From an uncultured Alphaproteobacteria bacterium (GTDB lineage Bacteria; Pseudomonadota; Alphaproteobacteria; Rs-D84; CACZYB01), in the NCBI GenBank assembly GCA_944392955.1, contig CALXYK010000008.1, positions 1 through 64,000 on the forward strand: a DNA stretch of 64,000 nt, read 5' to 3'. Positions within the stretch are counted from its first letter, which is position 1. Every line of letters begins with the position of its first letter. Positions 51,349-60,231 of the stretch are shown here, piece by piece. The notes under the pieces were generated by a model. The model searched no databases and was not told where the DNA came from. It worked only from the letters and a program-made list of their open reading frames with translations. The position numbers and the translations under genes are program-made.

Positions 51349-52935
51349 TTATTTCATAACTATCATTGATAGTTGGCGTCCTTCGTCAGTTGGTGTGTCG
51401 TTTGCATATTCTTTGTTTATTAAACTTCTTCTGTAACTGAAAAATAAATCTGTATTTTTATATGTGTCAAAATTAAGAATTTCTATGGTTTTTATACCTT
51501 CTTCTTTTAATTTCATAATACAATAAGTAGTGCAATCAAATAAATATTTTTCGTTAGATATTTTTTTAAATAATTTTTTGTATTTGATATTTTGTTTTAT
51601 TATATCCTTAACAAAATCATAAGAAACTTCGTATGATTTTTGTTTTAAACAAGGTCCAAGAGCAACCTTTATATTTTTAGGGCAGGATCCTAGTTCAGAC
51701 ATTTTTGTTATGGTGTTGTGAATTATATTTTTGTAAATGCCTTGCCAACCGCAATGTATTGCACCTATTAAATTGTTCTTTTCATCACATAGCAAAACAG
51801 GCACACAATCAGCAGTTAATATACCAACTGCAATATTTTTTTTGTTTGTTATTATACCATCGGCTTCTGTATTTAAATATTTTTCAACAGAAGAAATAGG
51901 TTTATTTATAACAATTATTTCGTTTGTGTGTTTTTGATTTAAAGTTATTAGTTGAGAATCTGCATCTAAGCCTATTGTTGATAATAGTAATTTTCTATTT
52001 TGTTTTACATTATCTTTTAAATCAGAAGTTTCAAATTTGCAATTCGCATTTGCAAATACACCTTTTGATACTCCGTTTTGTCGTGTGAAAAATCTGGTGG
52101 TTATTTTATCTGAATCTAGTAAAGGTGAAGATGTGTATATTTCTATATTTTTTCCTTTTTTAAATAAATATATTATCATAAATACAGATATTACAATCAT
52201 AGGTATTGTTAGAATTTGTCCCATGGTTAAACCATATTTAAAAAAACCCAGTTGGACATCAGGTTGTCTGAAATTTTCCATGCTTACCCTTGCTACTCCA
52301 TAAAGGCAGATGAAAGAAAATGCAATAACGCCATATCTGTTTTTTATTGATTTTATTTTCCTTAAACTATAAAGAATTATAAATAAAAGTAGACCTTCGG
52401 TTAATGCTTCGTAAAGTTGGCTTGGGTGTCGTGGTAATCCGTTGGTATTAGGAAATATAATGCCTATTTTAGAGGTAGTAATTCGTCCATATAATTCACC
52501 ATTTACAAAGTTTGCAATACGACCGAAAAATAATCCTATTGGTGCCGCCATACATAGAATGTCTGCTATGTATAAAAAATTTTTATTATGTTTTTTGCAC
52601 CATAAAAACAAGGTGATTATACAGCCTAATAAACCTCCATGAAAGGACATTCCTCCCTCCCAAATTTTTAGTATGTTTAGGGGATGAGAAAAATAAAAAT
52701 TAAAATTGTAAAATAGGGTATAGCCAATTCGTCCACCCAATATAACTCCGATAATCATATAAGTAAATAAATCATCAAGTTCGGTATAGGATAATATATT
52801 ATTTGTGCTGTTCCTTAAAATATGTTTTATATAATAAAACCCCAAAATAAAACTGAATATATAGGCAAGGGCATACCATCTTATGTCAAAACCTAAAATA
52901 CTAAATGCGATAGGTGATATATTAGGGAATAACAT
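51349..52935 (-). CDS. lgt: Fused prolipoprotein diacylglyceryl transferase (Lgt) and PgeF/YfiH protein
   Basis: One continuous 528-aa frame joins two normally separate proteins. Residues 1-262 are Lgt, which attaches diacylglycerol to lipobox Cys: about seven membrane helices, MSFHGGLLG (97-104) and the signature GRIANFVNGELYGR (138-151). Residues 265-528 are a PgeF/YfiH (laccase-domain) protein: TRQNGVSKG, QKHTNE with His336, ADGIITNKK, LTADCVPV with Cys377, GAIHCGWQG with His394, GPCL and FFSYRR. PgeF acts on purine nucleosides and edits peptidoglycan precursors. Lgt ends in the cytoplasm, which suits a cytosolic fusion partner. It follows the membrane-protein gene by 14 nt. Confidence 0.93.
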   Translation of the reverse strand: MLFPNISPIAFSILGFDIRWYALAYIFSFILGFYYIKHILRNSTNNILSYTELDDLFTYMIIGVILGGRIGYTLFYNFNFYFSHPLNILKIWEGGMSFHGGLLGCIITLFLWCKKHNKNFLYIADILCMAAPIGLFFGRIANFVNGELYGRITTSKIGIIFPNTNGLPRHPSQLYEALTEGLLLFIILYSLRKIKSIKNRYGVIAFSFICLYGVARVSMENFRQPDVQLGFFKYGLTMGQILTIPMIVISVFMIIYLFKKGKNIEIYTSSPLLDSDKITTRFFTRQNGVSKGVFANANCKFETSDLKDNVKQNRKLLLSTIGLDADSQLITLNQKHTNEIIVINKPISSVEKYLNTEADGIITNKKNIAVGILTADCVPVLLCDEKNNLIGAIHCGWQGIYKNIIHNTITKMSELGSCPKNIKVALGPCLKQKSYEVSYDFVKDIIKQNIKYKKLFKKISNEKYLFDCTTYCIMKLKEEGIKTIEILNFDTYKNTDLFFSYRRSLINKEYANDTPTDEGRQLSMIVMK

Positions 52936-52949
52936 AAGAATCCTCCGAT

Positions 52950-53942
52950 TTATTTGTTTGTTTTACCTTTGATTTCTACAAAAGCTTTTTTGAAATCTGG
53001 GAAATAATAACCAGTCATAATTGCACTTAGTAAAATTATTATGAACAAGCCTGTTAATATGCCAATTATACCAAGTTCAATACTTATAAACATGAATTTA
53101 AATATGGTATATTTTTCCAAATCATCAGAATTTTTTTGTGAAAAGTAAAATAATGATGTTAAACATGCAAAAATATAAAGTAGAACTAAGGCAACACTGG
53201 ATTCCGTGAAAAAGAAAAATAGTAAGCCTGTTAATGAGAAGGTTAGCAAACTTTTTTCCAAGAAATCTATACCAGAGAAAGTTTGTCGTTTATTTTTAAA
53301 AATTATATTTTTTTCTTTGGCCTTTTTTATTATTAAAAACATTATTAAAAATGCATTTATTATTATAAATATTCCAAATTCAAACATTGTAAATATATCA
53401 ATGGCTCCGGAAATTCCAGTTCCGAAAAACAAAGGATATGAAAAGATTGTAAATGTTAAAGCAAGTCCTAATACATTTAAAATTCCACAATGTTTTGAAA
53501 TTATATTTGTTATTTTTTCTATAAATTTATTGAAATATTTTTTCTTAAAAAATATTAAAAGCATTGCAACAGATATAAAAACCAAAACCATATTACATTT
53601 ATCTATTGTAGAAATGATATTGGTCTTACATTCGGTTGTTTGTTTTGTAATATCTGGAACTTCGGTATATGTAGAAACACCAGTTTGTTTTTCCTTTTTA
53701 ACATTTTTTGAATTTTCGTTAATTTCTTTTTCTGATGTGGATAGATCCTTTTTTCCTGAGGAGGTTGTTTGTGTAGAGGTATCCTGTTTATTGTTTGATT
53801 TTTCAGCATCTGGATAATTTGTTATATCAGATGGTTCATCAACAGCAGTGGCTTCGTTATCCTGTTCTGTTGTATAAATTTCGTTTGTATTGTCTTCGTT
53901 ATCTACAAATTCTACTGAATAAAATGGATTGTCTTCAAACAT
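52950..53942 (-). CDS. Multi-pass membrane protein with acidic N-terminal tail, 330 aa
   Basis: Unrecognised. Residues 1-110 are hydrophilic, rich in Asp, Glu, Asn, Thr and Lys, and look disordered. Residues about 117-325 hold six or seven hydrophobic helices (NMVLVFISVAMLLIFF, ILNVLGLALTFTIFSYPLFF, and a last one with GIIGILTGLFIIILLSAIM). There is no signal peptide. It is the first gene of a two-gene unit with lgt-pgeF, so it may act in the inner membrane alongside lipoprotein maturation (context only). Confidence 0.7.
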   Translation of the reverse strand: MFEDNPFYSVEFVDNEDNTNEIYTTEQDNEATAVDEPSDITNYPDAEKSNNKQDTSTQTTSSGKKDLSTSEKEINENSKNVKKEKQTGVSTYTEVPDITKQTTECKTNIISTIDKCNMVLVFISVAMLLIFFKKKYFNKFIEKITNIISKHCGILNVLGLALTFTIFSYPLFFGTGISGAIDIFTMFEFGIFIIINAFLIMFLIIKKAKEKNIIFKNKRQTFSGIDFLEKSLLTFSLTGLLFFFFTESSVALVLLYIFACLTSLFYFSQKNSDDLEKYTIFKFMFISIELGIIGILTGLFIIILLSAIMTGYYFPDFKKAFVEIKGKTNK

Positions 53943-54010
53943 CTTTTTCTCCTTTATAAAAAAACAAAGTTATGATATAATATAAATGTTTTAATTGCAA
54001 GAGGCAAAAT

Positions 54011-54751
54011 ATGATGACGGAAATAGATACCTTGTTAAATGGTAAAGTGAAAATTGTTCAATTTAAAAAGGGGGTAAAGGTTTCTTCGGATGCGGTTTTA
54101 CTTGCCTCTGTAATAAATGAAAAACTTTCTAAAAAAATAAAAAGTGTGTTAGATGTCGGTGTAGGTGCAGGGGGTGTTTCCTTTTGTTTATTAAATAGAT
54201 TTCCACATTTAAAAATTACAGGTATTGATATTCAAGATGAGATGTTATTGTTGGCGGAGAAGGGAATTAAGGAGAATGGTTTTTTTTCTAATATAACACT
54301 TATTAAAGAAAATATTTTAAAACCATCTAAGACTTTGAAAAACCTTGAATTTGATTTGGTGATAACAAATCCTCCGTATTACAAGGGAAATAAGTCGCCC
54401 GATTTTATTAAGGCCAATGCTCATAGTGAAAATTTTGATTTGAATGAGTGGATAAAAATGTCAGTTAAAAGACTGAAAAATTCGGGAACCTTTGCAATGA
54501 TACATAAGGCGGAACGATTAGATGATATTTTAACTGCACTAAAAACAAATGGCATGGGAAAAATTGAAATAGTATTTTTATATTCAAAAATAAATGAACT
54601 GGCAAATAGGGTTTTGATAAAGGCAAAAAAAGCTTTTAAATCGCCGGCTGTTATTTATTCACCCGTGATTTTACATAATGATGATGGTTCTTATTCTAAG
54701 GTTGCAAAATCTATATTAGAAGATGGGAAATCTGTTTTTGATTGTTTGTAA
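54011..54751 (+). CDS. TrmN6/YfiC-like SAM-dependent N6-methyltransferase
   Basis: The 246-aa class I methyltransferase has the SAM motif VLDVGVGAGGVSFCLL (46-61), the acidic ITGIDIQDEML and the adenine-N6 motif NPPY (120-123). The order and length match the tRNA1(Val) A37 methyltransferase family (COG4123), with an N-terminal VSSDAVLLAS element. The tRNA substrate is inferred from family. GAGG lies upstream of the ATG. Confidence 0.87.
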   Translation: MMTEIDTLLNGKVKIVQFKKGVKVSSDAVLLASVINEKLSKKIKSVLDVGVGAGGVSFCLLNRFPHLKITGIDIQDEMLLLAEKGIKENGFFSNITLIKENILKPSKTLKNLEFDLVITNPPYYKGNKSPDFIKANAHSENFDLNEWIKMSVKRLKNSGTFAMIHKAERLDDILTALKTNGMGKIEIVFLYSKINELANRVLIKAKKAFKSPAVIYSPVILHNDDGSYSKVAKSILEDGKSVFDCL

Positions 54752-54791
54752 AATAAAAAATCACTTTAAAGGTAATCAACCTTTCAAAGTG
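54752..54791 (-). terminator. Terminator of mtaB
   Basis: CACTTTGAAAGGT and ACCTTTAAAGTG pair on the minus strand with one bulge, followed by A then T6. It lies about 85 nt beyond the mtaB stop. Confidence 0.6.
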
Positions 54792-54874
54792 TTAAACTTA
54801 AAAACTTATTCTCAATGTATCTTTGTATAATATCACGATTCGCAACTTTTTGCAAGAGGTTTTGTAAATTTTTT

Positions 54875-56161
54875 TTAATCTATTATTTTTGCGATAGTTT
54901 CGCCTTGTTTATTTACTTTTGTAATTTTTGCATTTACTATGCTGTTGTTTGGTAAAGTTTTACCTTCTATTTTGCAAAAGATATAGTTTTCGGTGTATCC
55001 TTGGTTTTTATTTTCAACTAAGATGGTTGTTTTTTTACCTTTTTGCCTTTTTATAAATTTTAATTTTAGTTTTTCACCAAGAAGTCGTAATTTTAATGCT
55101 CGTTGTTTTTTTACTTCCATAGGAATTTGATTTTCCATTTTTGAAGCGAGAGTTCCTTGTCTTATAGAATAAGGAAACACATGTAGATGGGTGATTTTAC
55201 ATTTTTTTATAAGTTTATATGTGGTTTCAAATTCTTTGTTTGTTTCGCCTGGAAAACCAACTATTACATCTGCACCTATTGCAATATTTTTTGAAATTTT
55301 TCTTATTTTTTTACATAGTGTTATTATATCATCACTATTATGACGGCGACGCATATCTGATAATACTTTGTCATCTCCGGATTGGATGGAGAGGTGAAAA
55401 TGTGGCATAAGTCGCCTATCTTGCTTGATTAAACCTAAAATCTGATCATAACTTTTTGCAGGATCAAGAGATGATAGTCGTAATCTTTGAAGTGTTGGGA
55501 AAGTATCTAATATTTTTTTGACTAGTCCAAATAATGACTTGTTTTTTGTGTCAGAGCCGTATGCGGATATATCTACACCGGTTAGGATTATTTCCTTATA
55601 TCCTTTTTTTAAGAAAGCCTTGCACTGATTTAAAATGCTTTGTTCTGAAAAACTTTGATTTTTACCTCTGACAAGAGGGACTATACAATAAGAGCAACGA
55701 TTATTACAACCTTGTTGTATTTGAACGAATGCTTTCGTTTTTCCAGGAAATTCGAAAAGTTCTTCCTTTGCTTTTATTTCTATCATTTCGGGCGGAAATT
55801 TTAAAATATTTCCTACGAATACATAAGGTTTTTTACCCTTTTTTAAGGTTGCAAGTTTGTCATAGTATTTTTGTATTAGTTTTTCCTTATTCCCAAGTAT
55901 GGCAAAAATATTTTCCTCTGTTTGTAAAGATTCCCAGGAATTTTGAGCTGAACAACCTGTTATGATTATTTTGCTGTTAGGATTTTCCTTTATTATTTTA
56001 TGAATTTGTTGTTTTGCCTGTCTTTCGGCTTCTTTTGTTACTGCACAAGTATTGAATATTATTGTGTTTTTAAGATTGGCGTTTTCTGCCTTTTGCCTTA
56101 TTAGTTCAGATTCAAAAGTATTAAGTCTGCATCCAAATGTTATTATTTTTATATCGCTCAT
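54875..56161 (-). CDS. mtaB: tRNA (t6A37)-methylthiotransferase MtaB
   Basis: Adds a methylthio group to t6A37, downstream of TsaD. The 428-aa product has the MTTase domain with Cys11, Cys39 and Cys70 for one iron-sulphur cluster, a radical-SAM domain with CNNRCSYC (152-159), LTGVDISAYG and SIQSGDDKVLSDMRRRH, and a C-terminal TRAM-like domain. An upstream in-frame ATG would add 12 residues, but AAAGGA before the ATG at 56161 and the start MSDIKIITFGC decide the shorter form. MiaB is the main alternative; the MtaB-type RLSSLDPA motif favours MtaB. Confidence 0.88.
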   Translation of the reverse strand: MSDIKIITFGCRLNTFESELIRQKAENANLKNTIIFNTCAVTKEAERQAKQQIHKIIKENPNSKIIITGCSAQNSWESLQTEENIFAILGNKEKLIQKYYDKLATLKKGKKPYVFVGNILKFPPEMIEIKAKEELFEFPGKTKAFVQIQQGCNNRCSYCIVPLVRGKNQSFSEQSILNQCKAFLKKGYKEIILTGVDISAYGSDTKNKSLFGLVKKILDTFPTLQRLRLSSLDPAKSYDQILGLIKQDRRLMPHFHLSIQSGDDKVLSDMRRRHNSDDIITLCKKIRKISKNIAIGADVIVGFPGETNKEFETTYKLIKKCKITHLHVFPYSIRQGTLASKMENQIPMEVKKQRALKLRLLGEKLKLKFIKRQKGKKTTILVENKNQGYTENYIFCKIEGKTLPNNSIVNAKITKVNKQGETIAKIID

Positions 56162-56191
56162 TATAATTCCTTTAAAAAAACAAAAAAAATC

Positions 56192-56220
56192 TTGCAAAGA
56201 TTATATATTTATTATATATT
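56192..56220 (+). promoter_or_regulatory. Promoter of rpoZ
   Basis: TTGCAA (56192-56197), a 17-bp spacer and TATATT (56215-56220), 34 bp before the ATG. Confidence 0.6.
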
Positions 56221-56254
56221 GTGCAATGTTGTTATTATAATAGGAGTTTTTTAA

Positions 56255-56617
56255 ATGGCAAGAGTTACTGTTGAAAATTGTATAGATAAAGTACAAGATA
56301 GGTTTGAGTTGGTAATAGTTGCATCTCAACGTGCAAAGGAATTGTATAATGGATCTCCGGCTATGGTTGCGAAAGATGATGATAAAAATACAATTATTGC
56401 CCTTAGAGAAATAGAGGAAAATAAATTAAATATTCCTGAAATTAAAGCGCAAGTCATCCTTGGGTTCAGGCATAATGTTGCATTTAAAGATACAGAAGAA
56501 AATAATAAGGAATTAGAGTTTATAGAAAAAGAAATTATGAATGACGTTGTTTTTGAAGATACTAATCAAGAACTTAATAATGTATCAGAAGAAGAATTGC
56601 AAAATGTTGTTGCCTAA
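56255..56617 (+). CDS. rpoZ: RNA polymerase omega subunit
   Basis: Small subunit that stabilises beta-prime and, in many Proteobacteria, forms a (p)ppGpp site. The 120-aa product has the conserved N-terminus [20 protein letters not shown], then ASQRAKEL and [11 protein letters not shown], followed by an acidic C-terminal extension. Monocistronic, with promoter and terminator. No spoT/relA gene adjoins it. Confidence 0.96.
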   Translation: MARVTVENCIDKVQDRFELVIVASQRAKELYNGSPAMVAKDDDKNTIIALREIEENKLNIPEIKAQVILGFRHNVAFKDTEENNKELEFIEKEIMNDVVFEDTNQELNNVSEEELQNVVA

Positions 56618-56644
56618 TTCTTATTTTATCTATTAAATATTTTA

Positions 56645-56680
56645 TAAAAAAAGTGGAATTTTGTGTTCCACTTTTTTATT
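56645..56680. terminator. Bidirectional terminator, rpoZ/rne
   Basis: AAAGTGGAA / TTCCACTTT with a 7-nt loop, A-run on the left and T-run on the right, between convergent genes. Confidence 0.85.
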
Positions 56681-56707
56681 GTTTTCTATTTATTTAAATA
56701 GTTTTGT

Positions 56708-58492
56708 TTAACCAAAAAGTTTTGCAAAAAATCCCTTTTTCACTTTTTTAGTTTTCTTTAATTTATTTGCGGGACTTTTCTTTATAAGTTCTTGGTTCTT
56801 TTGTTTGCGACTATCATTTCTGAACTTTGTATTCATTGCTTCTTTCTCCCTGAAATATGTGCCAAGTTTTTTATCTAAGTCCATTTTTTCAAGGATATAA
56901 GATTTTTCATTTAAAATGCTATCATCACCGTTTATGATTATGCTTGTATTATATCTTTCTTCTAATTCAAGTAAATCATCTCTTTTTTGGTTAAGGGTAT
57001 ATAATGCAACATCAGATGAAACTGCAATATATATGCGGTTTGTAGCTTTCTTTAAAAGTTCTTCCTCTATATGTCGTAGTAAGTTGATAGATGCGGTTTG
57101 AACAGATGGAACGAATCCTGTTCCTAAACAATGAGGGCAGGTTTTATGTCCTACCTCTAAGAAACTTGGTCTTAAACGTTGACGGGATATTTCCATTAAA
57201 CCAAACTGAGATAATTTGGCCATTTGAATTTTTGCACGATCTTTTTTAAGAGCTTCTCTCATCTTTTGTTCAACGGCTTGATTATGTTTGATTTCGGTCA
57301 TGTCTATGAAATCTATTACGACAAGTCCGCCCATATCTCTTAGTCTTAATTGTCTTGCGACTTCTATGGCTGCCTCTATATTTGTTTTTAGGGCAGTTTC
57401 TTCTATATTTCTTTCTTTTGTAGCCCTGCCTGAATTAACATCTATTGCAGTTAATGCCTCGGTAGGGTTTATTACCAAATATCCACCAGATGGTAATTTC
57501 ACTATTGGATTTTGGACTGCTTCTAATTGTGCTTCTATTTTATTTTGTATGAATATAGGAGCTTTCTCATTATATTTTTTTATCTTTTTTAGTTCGTCAA
57601 AGTTTATTTGTTTTGCGAAATCAATTGCTTGTTTATATCCTTCATCACCTTCTATTAAAATTTCATCAACATCAGGGCGATACATATCCCTGATTGTTCG
57701 TTTGATTAAATCGCCTTCTTCGTGAATTAAGGCAGGAGCAGATGATGCCAATGTTGTTTTTCGGATATTATTCCATAAATCTATTGTATAATTGTAATCG
57801 TTTAAAATTTCCTTGTATGTCCTATTGCAACCAGCGGTTCTAGCAATTACGGTCATTCCTTCTGGAATTGGTAAATCCTTCAATATACCTTTAAGTTCTT
57901 TTCTTTCTTCGCCATAAGGGATTTTTCTTGAAACTCCGTATTTAACCCTTTTATTACTATTAGGCATAAGAACACAATAACGGCCAGCAAGTGAAATATA
58001 AGTTGTGATTGCAGCACCTTTGTTTCCGCGTTCTTCCTTTTCTACTTGGATAAGTAAGATTTGTCCTGATTTGATGACTTCTTGAATCTTATATTTTTTC
58101 ATAAGAAGTTTTCTTTTCTCATCAGCCTGTTTTTCGGCGATTGCATCTTCGTCTTCCGAGAAAGTTTCAACACCTGTATCCGCAGAGTCTTCTTCTTCTT
58201 CATCTTCGTCAGAGGAAGTGATTAAAAGAGCTTTTTTATCTTCTATTGGTATTTGAAAATAGTCAGGGTGAATTTCTGAAAAAGGAAGAAATCCGTGCTT
58301 TACTCCACCATATTCAACAAAAGCAGATTGTAAGGAAGGTTCAACACGAATTACCTTTGCAAGATATATATTTCCCTTTATTTCCTTTTTAGTTATTGAT
58401 TCTACTTCAAAATCTTCAAGTATATTATTTTCGGTGATAGCGACACGAGTCTCCTCGGAATGTGTTGCATCTATTAGTATTTTCTTTGTCAT
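56708..58492 (-). CDS. rne: Ribonuclease E/G family endoribonuclease (short form)
   Basis: Single-strand endoribonuclease of mRNA decay and rRNA/tRNA processing. The 594-aa product has an S1 domain (about 37-155) split by an acidic insertion (92-125, SSDEDEEEEDSADTG), catalytic Asp residues in TAIDVNSGRATKERN and VVIDFIDM, and the zinc-link CPHCLGTGF. After the catalytic half it ends within about 90 residues in a Lys-rich tail, so there is no long degradosome scaffold. The acidic insertion favours an RNase E over RNase G label. Confidence 0.9.
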   Translation of the reverse strand: MTKKILIDATHSEETRVAITENNILEDFEVESITKKEIKGNIYLAKVIRVEPSLQSAFVEYGGVKHGFLPFSEIHPDYFQIPIEDKKALLITSSDEDEEEEDSADTGVETFSEDEDAIAEKQADEKRKLLMKKYKIQEVIKSGQILLIQVEKEERGNKGAAITTYISLAGRYCVLMPNSNKRVKYGVSRKIPYGEERKELKGILKDLPIPEGMTVIARTAGCNRTYKEILNDYNYTIDLWNNIRKTTLASSAPALIHEEGDLIKRTIRDMYRPDVDEILIEGDEGYKQAIDFAKQINFDELKKIKKYNEKAPIFIQNKIEAQLEAVQNPIVKLPSGGYLVINPTEALTAIDVNSGRATKERNIEETALKTNIEAAIEVARQLRLRDMGGLVVIDFIDMTEIKHNQAVEQKMREALKKDRAKIQMAKLSQFGLMEISRQRLRPSFLEVGHKTCPHCLGTGFVPSVQTASINLLRHIEEELLKKATNRIYIAVSSDVALYTLNQKRDDLLELEERYNTSIIINGDDSILNEKSYILEKMDLDKKLGTYFREKEAMNTKFRNDSRKQKNQELIKKSPANKLKKTKKVKKGFFAKLFG

Positions 58493-58824
58493 GTCTTATA
58501 ATTCTCCAATTTTTAAAATTTTGTAATTTATTTTTGAACTTTTGTATTTCAGATTCATATTTTGTTGCATATTCGCCTACAAAAATATTATTGGTGTTAA
58601 ATAAACAAAAAGATTGTATTAAAACACCGCCATTTGATGTTTTAACTATGCTTTTTATAAATTTTGAAAACATTTTTATCATTGTAAGAGCAAAATTTCA
58701 TTTTTATTTAACTTTTGATATTATATCTTATCTTCAAAATTTTACAAGACTTTTTTATTATTTACTTTTATTTTTTATTTTATAGTATATAATTTAAGAA
58801 GGTTTTCATAGAGAAGGGGTTGTT
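58493..58824. other. Intergenic region between rne and the amidase gene
   Basis: A very AT-rich divergent intergenic stretch. A TATAAT at 58788-58793 could serve the amidase gene. On the minus strand it should contain the rne promoter and 5' leader; E. coli rne is autoregulated through such a leader, but I see no convincing conserved structure. Short open frames on both strands lack Shine-Dalgarno sequences. Confidence 0.5.
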
Positions 58825-60141
58825 GTGAATTCTTTTAAAAGAATATTGGTTAGTTGTTTGTTGTTTTGTGGACTTTTTTTAAGTCTGTCTGATGCATTTG
58901 CTGGGAATAAAGGAATCGCATTTAGGACAGGAATACAACCTATGAATGTTTCAAGGTTCGTTTTGGAAACGGAAAAAGAACCTGAGTATGCTATATTTTA
59001 TTTGGATAATCCTAAACGAATTGTTATTGATATAAATGATTTGGATATTTCTGATGTGAAAAAGGAAACTTCTAAAACTGGTTTTATTTCGGATATAAGA
59101 AGTGGGGTATTAGATGATAAAACTTCTAGATTTGTATTAGATTTATCTGCATTTGCAAAAATAAAGAAACATTTTGTCCTTAAACCATTAGGAAATAATA
59201 AGAATTATCGTTTGGTTATTGATATAGAAAGTGCTTCGGAAAATGAATTTGCTGAATTTATAAGCAAAAATTATGTGCTTCCTTCGGATGTATCATTAAA
59301 TGATGTGAAAAATACTCCGTCAGGTGTTGTTTATGAGGAGGTAGAGATAGAAGTGACGGATTCTTCTTCGGCTTCTAGTGGTAAACAGGGAAAATTTTCT
59401 AAAAAACTTGAAATAGTTGAAACAAAAACAAAGTCCTCTTCAAACAAAAATAATACCTCTAAAAATGATAAGAAGAAGGTTATTGTTATTGATGCAGGTC
59501 ATGGAGGACAGGATCCGGGGGCAATAGGTTTAGGTGGAACCTATGAAAAAAATATTGTTTTGGCTATGGCAAAACAACTTAGAGATGTGTTATCTAAAAA
59601 TTCTCAATATAAAATAATTTTAACAAGAGAAACTGACAAGTTCATAAAATTACAAGAAAGGGCAAGAATTGCTGAACGAAATAATGCGACTATATTTATT
59701 TCTATTCATGCTGATAGTAGCCCTAAAAAGACGACTAAGGGTTTTTCTGTTTATACTTTGTCCGAAAAGGCAACCGATGAGGAATCTAAGAAAATAGCGG
59801 AAAAGGAAAATGCAGCGGATTTGTTGGGTATTGGAACTTTTGATAGTTATGATCCTATTACTAAAAATATTTTAGGGGATTTGATGCAAACACAGGTTAA
59901 AATTGCTTCTGTGGAAATGGCTAATGAAATAGTGGCACAAGTAAAACAAGATGTTGTTTGTGTGGATAATCCTCATAGAGAGGCTCCGTTTATGGTGCTT
60001 AGGTCTGCTATACCTTCGGTATTGGTGGAGATGGGATTCCTTTCTAATAGAGATGAAGAAAAAAAGTTAAATCAAAAATGGTATAGGGAAAAATTGGCAT
60101 ATTCTCTTGCCAGGGCGATAGATTCTATTTTAAAAGAATAA
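58825..60141 (+). CDS. amiC: N-acetylmuramoyl-L-alanine amidase (AmiC type)
   Basis: Periplasmic enzyme that splits septal peptidoglycan. The 438-aa product has a signal peptide (ending SDAFAG near 26), an AMIN domain (about 30-140), a Ser/Lys linker and an Amidase_3 domain (about 217-435). Zinc ligands are visible: His226 in DAGHGGQDPG, Glu241 in YEKN and the His in SIHAD; the catalytic Glu is in VEMGFLSN. The start is GTG with GAAGGGG upstream. Confidence 0.94.
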   Translation: MNSFKRILVSCLLFCGLFLSLSDAFAGNKGIAFRTGIQPMNVSRFVLETEKEPEYAIFYLDNPKRIVIDINDLDISDVKKETSKTGFISDIRSGVLDDKTSRFVLDLSAFAKIKKHFVLKPLGNNKNYRLVIDIESASENEFAEFISKNYVLPSDVSLNDVKNTPSGVVYEEVEIEVTDSSSASSGKQGKFSKKLEIVETKTKSSSNKNNTSKNDKKKVIVIDAGHGGQDPGAIGLGGTYEKNIVLAMAKQLRDVLSKNSQYKIILTRETDKFIKLQERARIAERNNATIFISIHADSSPKKTTKGFSVYTLSEKATDEESKKIAEKENAADLLGIGTFDSYDPITKNILGDLMQTQVKIASVEMANEIVAQVKQDVVCVDNPHREAPFMVLRSAIPSVLVEMGFLSNRDEEKKLNQKWYREKLAYSLARAIDSILKE

Positions 60142-60231
60142 TTTCTTTTATTTTTATTTATATAATTGCTTTTTCTTTACCTTTTTGCTTAAATATATTT
60201 TAAAATTAGTTTTATTTGATAGGAGTTTTGT

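Noticed and set aside
54762-54791. The hairpin after the TrmN6-like gene as that gene's own terminator
   Set aside because: The T-run follows the stem only on the minus strand, so it fits mtaB; on the plus strand the stem is followed by mixed sequence.
57288-57725. A rightward 145-codon frame opposite rne
   Set aside because: Ser/Ile-rich antisense shadow over the catalytic core of RNase E; no start signals.
58425-58682. A leftward 85-codon frame upstream of and overlapping the start of rne
   Set aside because: No Shine-Dalgarno sequence, 68-nt overlap with rne in another frame and no recognisable protein features; more likely the rne leader.
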